Of a stretch of DNA of 64,000 bases, positions 57,701 through 64,000 are shown in pieces. The notes beneath the pieces were generated by a model. The model saw nothing but the letters and a program-made list of their open reading frames with translations. It ran no database searches and was not told the origin of the DNA. How positions within the stretch are numbered: position 1 is the stretch's first letter; each line of letters begins with the position of its first letter. The translations under genes were made by a program, and so were the position numbers. Origin of the DNA: Pseudofabraea citricarpa (taxonomy: Eukaryota > Ascomycota > Leotiomycetes > Helotiales > Dermateaceae); contig JAPWGK010000020.1 of assembly GCA_029641185.1 (NCBI GenBank), positions 434,001 through 498,000 of the forward strand, written 5' to 3'.

Positions 57701-59065
57701 TACTGAGATCTTGCCAACATCCAGCGTATGTCATATTGCCAGCGAATGTTCCTCCTGTTGTGGAATTGACTGCACATGTGGCAGCTAAATCTTGGTTTGG
57801 ATATGGGTCATCTCCAATTTGGAGTCGAGGGCAACCAAAGTCTGTAGACATTGCTCGATCACCGTAGAAGTTATCTGTGAACAGTCTAGCCTGGCCTGCT
57901 GATGACGCAAACATTTGACCAGCATCATGTCCAGAAACAACGTAGTCAACTGTGTCGCATACCCCCCCGACGGTACAAGTCGGAGGAAATTTCTTGATGA
58001 AGTTGAAGAAACGCTCATTACGATTGAGTCCAGTGGTCATTGGGGCACATGTACTAGAATCGTCCCCAAGATCCAATGTACCCCTTGCATAAGCAATTTG
58101 ACGTGAATTATATCTCGCAAGAACTGCACTTCTTCCAGAAGCAACAAGACTGGCACCGTAAGTAGCGCTGTCCGCATAGCTAGACAAGCCATCTCTCCAT
58201 ACGTCATACGTTGGGCAAGAGTCTGTAGAAAGTGGTCGATCTGTACTCATCCACAGAAAGCTGTTGGGATTTGCGACATAATAGCTGACAGGTGATTTTG
58301 TGCTCAGAATATTTCCAACTGCAACATATCTTTGAATCATCTGTGAGCCCAGAGAGTGACCTGCTATAACGATCTGCTTCATGTTTGGATAAATTGACTT
58401 ATCGTCAAAGTAAGCGATTAGCTGATCCAAGGCTTCGTATGAGGATACAGTTTGCATCTTGTATGGGTATTGGTTATTTCCACCACTTGCCCACTGTGAA
58501 CCTGACCAGACAAGTGCACTGGTTGTTGATCCACGACCTGCAGCGAGGCCATTGGTCCATGGATATCCGACACCTTTGTCATTTCCGTTCGCGAAATATG
58601 GTGCACAAATCGCAACAGAATCGCGGTTTATGTCAGTGTTTGGAACTTGTGCCAAGGCATTCAACATATTGGCCATGTATCTGAACGGAATTAATTTTGG
58701 TAGTAAAACTTCTGATGACATGACCTACGTTCCAGGATCCCGATCAAGGCCATGAATAACAATGACTGCACGCTGGACCTTTGGGCCATCAATGCGACCT
58801 CCTGTGCTATTTAACGACATGTAATTCATCAAAGTCAAATTGACAGTTGTTTTGCCAGCTGGCTCTTTAATCTTGTAGTATGCTACAGTCGCTCCTCCTA
58901 GAGCTGGTACTATATTAATATTAGCAAGATTACTCCCGATTAAAATTTGGTTATATTACATGTTGTGTTGATTATCTCGCCAGCATACTGTTGAGCGTAA
59001 CCGAGCTTGCCAAGAGTAAGCAATATCAAGCTGATAGCAAGTAGCCATCTCGTGTATAGTGTCAT
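54725..59065 (-). CDS. Secreted alpha/beta hydrolase fused to four WSC and four PAN modules
   Basis: Five exons (58960-59065, 58729-58909, 57515-58680, 57219-57458, 54725-57165) close in phase at 1377 residues. Seen in order: a signal peptide (WLLAISLILLTLGKLGYAQ); an alpha/beta hydrolase with the oxyanion-type VIVIHGLDRDPGTY, nucleophile IAGHSLGSQ and a late VSGHDAGQ; two WSC modules (YAGCWQDL..CFCGN..ICGDNFRLSVY and YLGCYIDM..CYCGS..LCGGSNRLSMY); four tandem PAN-like modules with the repeated pattern CYND, SLxxC, YSWVS, NPCYL, WGGK (about residues 637-725, 769-856, 890-980, 1030-1115), joined by Ser/Thr linkers; and two more WSC modules. WSC modules bind wall glucans in known proteins, so it is probably an extracellular esterase tethered to polysaccharide. 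The substrate is unknown. Confidence 0.88.
55510..56947 (-). repeat. Four tandem PAN-like modules within the hydrolase-WSC gene
   Basis: Coding repeats with a period of roughly 380-400 bp: module one 56681-56947, with the others near 56285-56550, 55910-56175 and 55510-55775. The protein pattern NDxTGxDLSMGY, CVxYSWVS and GVWGGK is shared by all four. The Ser/Thr linkers between them differ in length and sequence. Confidence 0.8.
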
Positions 59066-60337
59066 GGCGAAATGATTTGTGAATGGTGAGGTATGTAAGT
59101 AACACTCGCTACCATATTATGGTGTATATTTTGAGATGTAATAAACCGAAGAGAACGCAGAAGAGCACCTGCCAAGGTAATAGTAATTCACAAAGTTACA
59201 ATTCATGGGTGGCGCAAGAATTTCGGCCGAATCCTAAGACGGCCATGACCAGATATTTTCTTCAGGTATTGCACAGGAATCTGAACAAAACACGCATTTG
59301 GATTAGAGGAGTTCATTTTCTCAAGTTTAATCCCTCCGTGCTTCAATATCATAGATACGGCCAATTTTAAACTAACGCCAGCACATGAACAATCGCCGGA
59401 AAGAGTAACAGGCGCAAAACAAACGGTCAAATGATCCGAACAAACTACCTTCATCAGATACTAGGTAGGCGCAGGACACTCAAAGCACCAGGCAACAAAA
59501 TCCGGCGGGAGTGGAATGTGTAGTGATGGGGTAAAATGACTAGCACAAGATGTCCCAAAACATTCTTCTCTCGCTCAAGGCACAAATCTGTGCTCGGCAT
59601 CTCTTCCATCCGGTTCGCCAAAAAGAAAAACAATGTAGTGAAAGTAGAGTGGAAGATAGGAGGAGTTGTTAGTACAATGGCCACATAGCATCACCCCTGG
59701 CAGCGTCTCGTTTACACTTACCACAACCGGGAGTTATTTACGCATGCAAACATTCATCAGACGATAAGCTCCGGCAAATATTACCTGGTAGGCCTTAGAA
59801 GAGCGAAGCCCGTTAAAGCGCCTTTCCCGCCCACGCGAGTTCCATGCGAGCGTCATGTGGTATTTAAATCGTGGCTCCTTTGTTCCGATGAGCTGGAATG
59901 ACAGCCTTGGCTAAGCGAAGCATGCGAATAAGTGATCCGCACGCCATTTATTTTGCCGATGGGAGACCTGGGAGAAAGCCTAAAACGGTCAACGTGGAGG
60001 CAGGGGTCTATGGTTGGCACTCCAAAGCCATGGGAAATTGCCGCCTAGACAACCTAAGCTTGTTAATATCCGGATGTGAAGAAGTTACTGTTGACGTTTG
60101 CAGTAGACCACCTTCCTGGTGTCAAGGTGAGGTTGTCATGGTGACTCGTCCTGTCTGCCGTTATTTCATTCTAGAGATTTTGAAAGTTTCTGTTGCCTGG
60201 AATTTCAGAGGGCCCCGAGAGTTTGCGTTGTGTTCCTACATTTTGTCCATGCTCTCCTCTCATCAGTTTTGTCTTTAACCTCAACTTCAAATCACGTGTT
60301 CTGTGACTATTCAGAGAACGTTCAATCCCAGATTATT
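59066..60337. other. Divergent promoter of WSC/PAN hydrolase and GH128 genes
   Basis: About 1.3 kb between two divergently transcribed surface-protein genes. The open frame at 59898-60278 has no domain. No RNA gene is seen. Confidence 0.55.
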
Positions 60338-61447
60338 ATGGCAGCCCGTTCAGAAGCGACTCGAAGGATGAAGATAATATGCATGATTTTCATGGCCATG
60401 CCATCAATCATCAGTGCCCAGAATACGACCTATCAAACTCAATCTTCAAAAAGAGGCCTCGTCTATGTCCCCTCCAGCGATTATCCTTCGGATGACAAGA
60501 TATGGACGAAGAATGGTTCAGACCTGACCTGGTATTACAACTATCAATACTATCCATCTCCCTCTTATATCAATGACACTACTTTGGAATTCATTCCAAT
60601 GCTCTGGGGAGCTCCATCGTCAACCGACGACACAACTTTTCGTACCAATGTTACCGAGCAGATTCTGGGTGGGGCCAATATCACGTACGCAATGGCATTC
60701 AATGAACCTGATGGCACGAATGCCTACGGTGGAAGTAATGTAGACCCGGATCTTGCAGCAGAAACATGGATCCGAGAGCTTGAGCCTCTAAGAAAACTTG
60801 GTGTTACTCTGGGGGCACCTGCTGTGACAGGAGGTTCAGAAGGATGGGCTTGGTTGCAGAAATTCTTCACTGCTTGCGATGGACAATGTACAGCAGAATT
60901 TATTCCTGTTCACTGGTATGGTAATTTTGACGGGCTGTCGAGTCATATCGAAAATATTGAAACTATCTATCCGAACATGTCAATATGGGTGACGGAATAC
61001 GCTCTCAACAATGCTTCGCTTGCGGAAACTCAAGAATTCTTCAAGACTTCAGCAGAATACTTCGATACTCATGAGTAAGTACGACTAGTTTGTGTGAAAA
61101 TGGTTGCTAATAATGTTAGAAACATATCGCACTACTCATATTTTGGGTCGTTTCGCTCTGATGTCTCTAATGTTGGACCTAATGTTGCCATGTTGACTTC
61201 TGATGGGCTTCTTACAGATATTGGCTCATGGTATCTTGGAGGTGTAGATACCGGAAACATCCCAAGCTCAGAGCATGCTACGAAAACTGCTGAGACGACT
61301 TCACCTACGTCAACTGCAGCTACACCAACGACTACTTGGACTATTCCAACTTCTGCAGCCACCAAACTGAAGGAACAACAAACATGGCAACTTGCAGGTG
61401 CTGCAAGTATTTTATTCTTCCTCAAATCGGTTTCGAGTTTCATGTAG
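60338..61447 (+). CDS. GH128 beta-1,3-glucanase, GPI-type tail
   Basis: Two exons (60338-61074, 61120-61447) with a 45-bp intron give 354 residues. Seen: a signal peptide (MKIICMIFMAMPSIISAQ, after ten polar residues), the Asl1/GH128 catalytic domain with KRGLVYVPS, EFIPMLWG, MAFNEPDG (acid/base Glu123), FIPVHWYG and WVTEYAL (nucleophile Glu220), ending SDGLLTDIGSWYL. A Ser/Thr-rich stalk follows (SPTSTAATPTTTW), then a final hydrophobic stretch LAGAASILFFLKSVSSFM consistent with a GPI-anchor signal. It should cut beta-1,3-glucan at the cell surface. An upstream in-frame ATG (60230) is rejected because the signal peptide starts at 60338. Both catalytic residues are intact. Confidence 0.93.
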
Positions 61448-61614
61448 CTGTGTAAATATAGAAGAAATTTTGTTTTGTATTATTCTCATTCAAAATTGGC
61501 AATGCAATCTTCGTGCTTGAATAATTACAAGTACTCTATTCTGCCTTACATTACACCATGCAACATTTAAATCATTTCTCAGCTGATGCGGAAATAAAAT
61601 CTATGACTAAGACG
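61448..61614. terminator. Short convergent 3' region between GH128 and GH16
   Basis: The genes converge across only about 170 bp of AT-rich sequence, so their 3' ends must lie close or overlap. There is no well-defined terminator motif. Confidence 0.4.
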
Positions 61615-63082
61615 TTAATCACATTGTTGCCACATTCTAACCTTGGATACCTCCATCTTGCCACCTCCCGACTTTTGCCAAGTCGGATACCATTGGTCTT
61701 TTGCTTTCCAGAAATCATAGCTCGCTGTTGTTGACTCGCTATCAAGCCAGGGTTTTCCGCTCTCGCTGTCCATAAACAACCCACTTGTACCACCAACCGA
61801 CAAACTTAGGATTAGGTAAAAATGCTGGTCGAAAGGTCTTGAATGAGGAGCGTCATCTCCCCAAGGATTTTCTACCGCATGTCCATCTGCATCCGCTTTT
61901 GGAAAGCGTCCTCTTTCATACTGTGGTTGATTGAATGGGGTGTAAAGGACTTGAGCAATTTGAGTATCAATCCAAGTAAAAAGATATTTCTCGCTCCATT
62001 CCAAACCAAAAGTGTGAAAGTCGTTAGCAAACGGTTTGTGAAATGCCGTCTTGTTGATATTTGTGCTCCACCAACCATCCATTTGAGCAGTGGGCCCCCA
62101 ATGAAGTGTACTAGACATCATATTATTACCACCAGATATATATGAGTAGTTGTTTCCTCGAGACCTGGCAATATCAATCTCGCCAGAGCGTGGCCAACCA
62201 CCATATGTCAAGTTGACAGGTAACATCCAAATCGAAGGAAGAAGCCAATCGCCAGATGCAAACTTAGCAGTAACTTCAACTCGACCATATTTGATGGATA
62301 CGGAGTTTTTGGTGTTGATCCGCGCAGAGTAGACAGGTGGCAAGATATACTTTGCGGAAACATTGGTACTGAACTGACAGTCTAATGCAACATCCGATGT
62401 ACATGTCCCATCAGACGTGAGATTGACAATACTATCTTTACCAAGGAGTTCATCATCTGTGCGCAATGAAGGCATGAAGACGAGTTTCCCATCCTCAACA
62501 AAAACGTTACTGTTATCACCTGTCGTCTGTTCGAACTCGTAATTTCTATATTTGACCGTCAACGCTTACTCGATTTAGGAAGAATTGGAAAATTTACCCA
62601 TATCCTCCAACCTGCACCTCTTGTTGCCATACGAGGGGATTGAATCCATGCGAAAAGTCGTCATATAAGACTGAGCAATATTTGTGTTGTGGGACAACAT
62701 GATAGCCAAGGAAGGATAGTCCAGCTATCATGCCGAGTCCAAGTGCAAAGCCGATAATTGGTATGATAGTCACCCATTTTTCTTTCGGGTCATACTCTCT
62801 GAGTTCTGGTCTGTCGGTTTCTCCCTTTTTGATAAGACGTGATCGAAAATAGCGTTGGCGGATAGCACCTCGATTGACAGAGACTATAGATTCAGGGTAA
62901 GTCTTTTCTTGAGGTGTTTCGAAAGAAGGAATTGTGTGCTTAAAATTCGGTGTTTTGAAAAGGCCATTGCCGCTTGATATTCCTGTATTACTATCCGTAG
63001 ATTGGACAGAGGATGGCGTAAGAGTTTTCGTTAACTCTACGGATAGGCGACGACCTTGTTCTACTAGCGATTTGCCTGGCAT
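61615..63082 (-). CDS. Type II membrane GH16 glucan protein with altered active site
   Basis: Two exons (62598-63082, 61615-62545) with a 52-bp intron give 471 residues. Seen: a cytosolic N terminus of about 100 residues, one membrane helix (VTIIPIIGFALGLGMIAGLSF, about 103-127), then a GH16 jelly roll: CSVLYDDFSHGFNPLVWQQE, QVGGYGNYEFEQTT, VYSARINTKNSVSIKYGRVEV, GDWLLPSIWMLP, GEIDIARSRGNN and a long C-terminal part with HWGP and DFHTFGLEWSE. The intron restores GGYGNYEFE, supporting the model. In GH16 the motif is normally ExDxxE; here it reads E284-I-D286-I-A-R289, so the nucleophile and the Asp are present but the acid/base Glu is Arg. Probably reduced or changed activity, or glucan binding only. 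Confidence 0.92.
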
Positions 63083-64000
63083 ATTAGAATCGTTCCTTTG
63101 GCGGTTTGAAGAACCACAGGCATGAACTTCTGGTCAAAGAGGCGTCTCTCTTCTGGGTGAATCTGAACAACGTAACCAAGTGTCTACAGTTCAAGTCAGT
63201 GGTCGTAGTGTAGTCCGAAGATTTTCCAGCCAGAATTACTTTATCATTGCTCTGCAATCTTATCGAGTTATTTCTCCGATGGCTCGATTGCAATCGATGA
63301 TACCAAACATTGTTCATTGCTGGACTCGCCATATAATTGGTTGGACAAAATCAGATGGATTCTAGACTTTGTCACGGCAAGGGTCATGAGCCGAGTCAGT
63401 TCGAAGACGCAAGCAGCATTCCTGCTGAACATTTAGATTCAGCACCCTCGTGCGCAGGCTTGTCTCCACTAAATAGAGTTCTGGACTGAAATGGACACTA
63501 AACGAGCCGTGCAACCCTGCGGAAAATCATAGAAACAGGGTATTTGAATACGCCCATGTATTTGTATCGCAGAAATTTCTATGGAGGAAAAAGTGCCGAT
63601 GTTCTGGTTGCAGAAAGTAAAGGTTATCCATAAATCCTTTGAACCGAGAGGAAGGACTCGTGGTCTCGCTAATGCTGCGCCTGGCTGGAAATATTACCTA
63701 CTACCTCAACATCATAGAGAGTGGTTCATTGTGTTGAGTGAGTAGACGCCACATAAAATTTTGGTGGCTGATGTGAATTCTCGGGCCGTGTGCATGCCTC
63801 ACATGGCCAAATTGCTAGCATCGCTTGTAAACAAATTCGCATACCGAATAAATGGCAGCCAGAGGCCTTTGATGTCGTGACTGGACCCAACGGCCCCAAA
63901 GCAACTTTTGAACAGATTCCAGCCACTCACATTTTTTAGTGCAACGGGCACAACGCCTAGTTCGGCCAGTTGAAACTTTAAAGCAATGATTCTATTCATA
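63083..64000. other. Right-edge intergenic
   Basis: About 920 bp upstream of the GH16 gene. An open frame on the minus strand (63799-63999) reaches near the window edge with a possible donor (gtgagt) after it, so a gene continuing from outside cannot be excluded, but no domain is visible. Confidence 0.4.

Noticed and set aside
1..64000. tRNA, rRNA or CRISPR features
   Set aside because: I looked for T-loop-like GGTTCRA motifs with paired arms, 5S-like boxes and regularly spaced repeats, and found none that hold up by eye.

Overview
The window looks like nuclear DNA from a filamentous ascomycete (Pezizomycotina). Genes are interrupted by short introns of about 41 to 114 bp with GT(A/G)NGT donors and CTAAC/CTAAT-like branch sites. 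The gene content is typical of that group: a fungal rhodopsin-domain receptor, a Zn2Cys6 regulator, a DUF7708 STAND-like protein, an AAA+/DUF7025 ATPase, HIR3, and WSC/PAN and GH128/GH16 wall proteins. A leotiomycete is my guess, but nothing here proves the class. I found no tRNA, rRNA, CRISPR or organelle sequence. Exon boundaries were read by eye, and nearly all multi-exon models close in phase over their full length.

Layout. 0.2-5.1 kb: a seven-helix rhodopsin-domain protein (-) and a GMC oxidoreductase (+). 5.1-7.2 kb is gene-free and holds a diverged direct repeat and a 16-bp palindrome. 7.3-12.8 kb: a four-helix membrane protein (+), a small secreted cysteine-rich protein (-) and a secreted sedolisin protease (-). 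15.1-16.8 kb: a large uncharacterised membrane protein. 16.8-20.5 kb is an AT-rich accessory stretch with a 397-bp terminal-inverted-repeat element and a broken FAD-linked (berberine-bridge-like) oxidase pseudogene. 20.5-21.7 kb: a secreted PAN/Apple-like protein.

22.1-28.9 kb: a head-to-head pair, an AAA+ ATPase (-, 13 exons) and a DUF7708/NACHT-like protein without a visible P-loop (+), with a G-rich tract between them. 30.2-34.9 kb: a Zn2Cys6 factor (+) and a TBC Rab-GAP (-). 36.7-42.5 kb: housekeeping genes, namely an E2 ubiquitin-conjugating enzyme, signal peptidase SEC11, an AIG1/FAR-17a-like membrane protein and a BTB protein. 43.7-46.6 kb: a membrane-anchored sulfatase/phosphotransferase-superfamily protein. 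48.0-54.0 kb: HIR3, whose start codon is an exon by itself.

54.7-63.1 kb is the most distinctive region: three neighbouring cell-surface or wall genes. They are a 1377-residue secreted alpha/beta hydrolase fused to four WSC and four tandem PAN modules, a GH128 beta-1,3-glucanase with a GPI-type tail, and a type II membrane GH16 protein in which the usual acid/base glutamate is an arginine. Together they suggest a local module for binding and remodelling wall glucan, with one member that may bind rather than cut.
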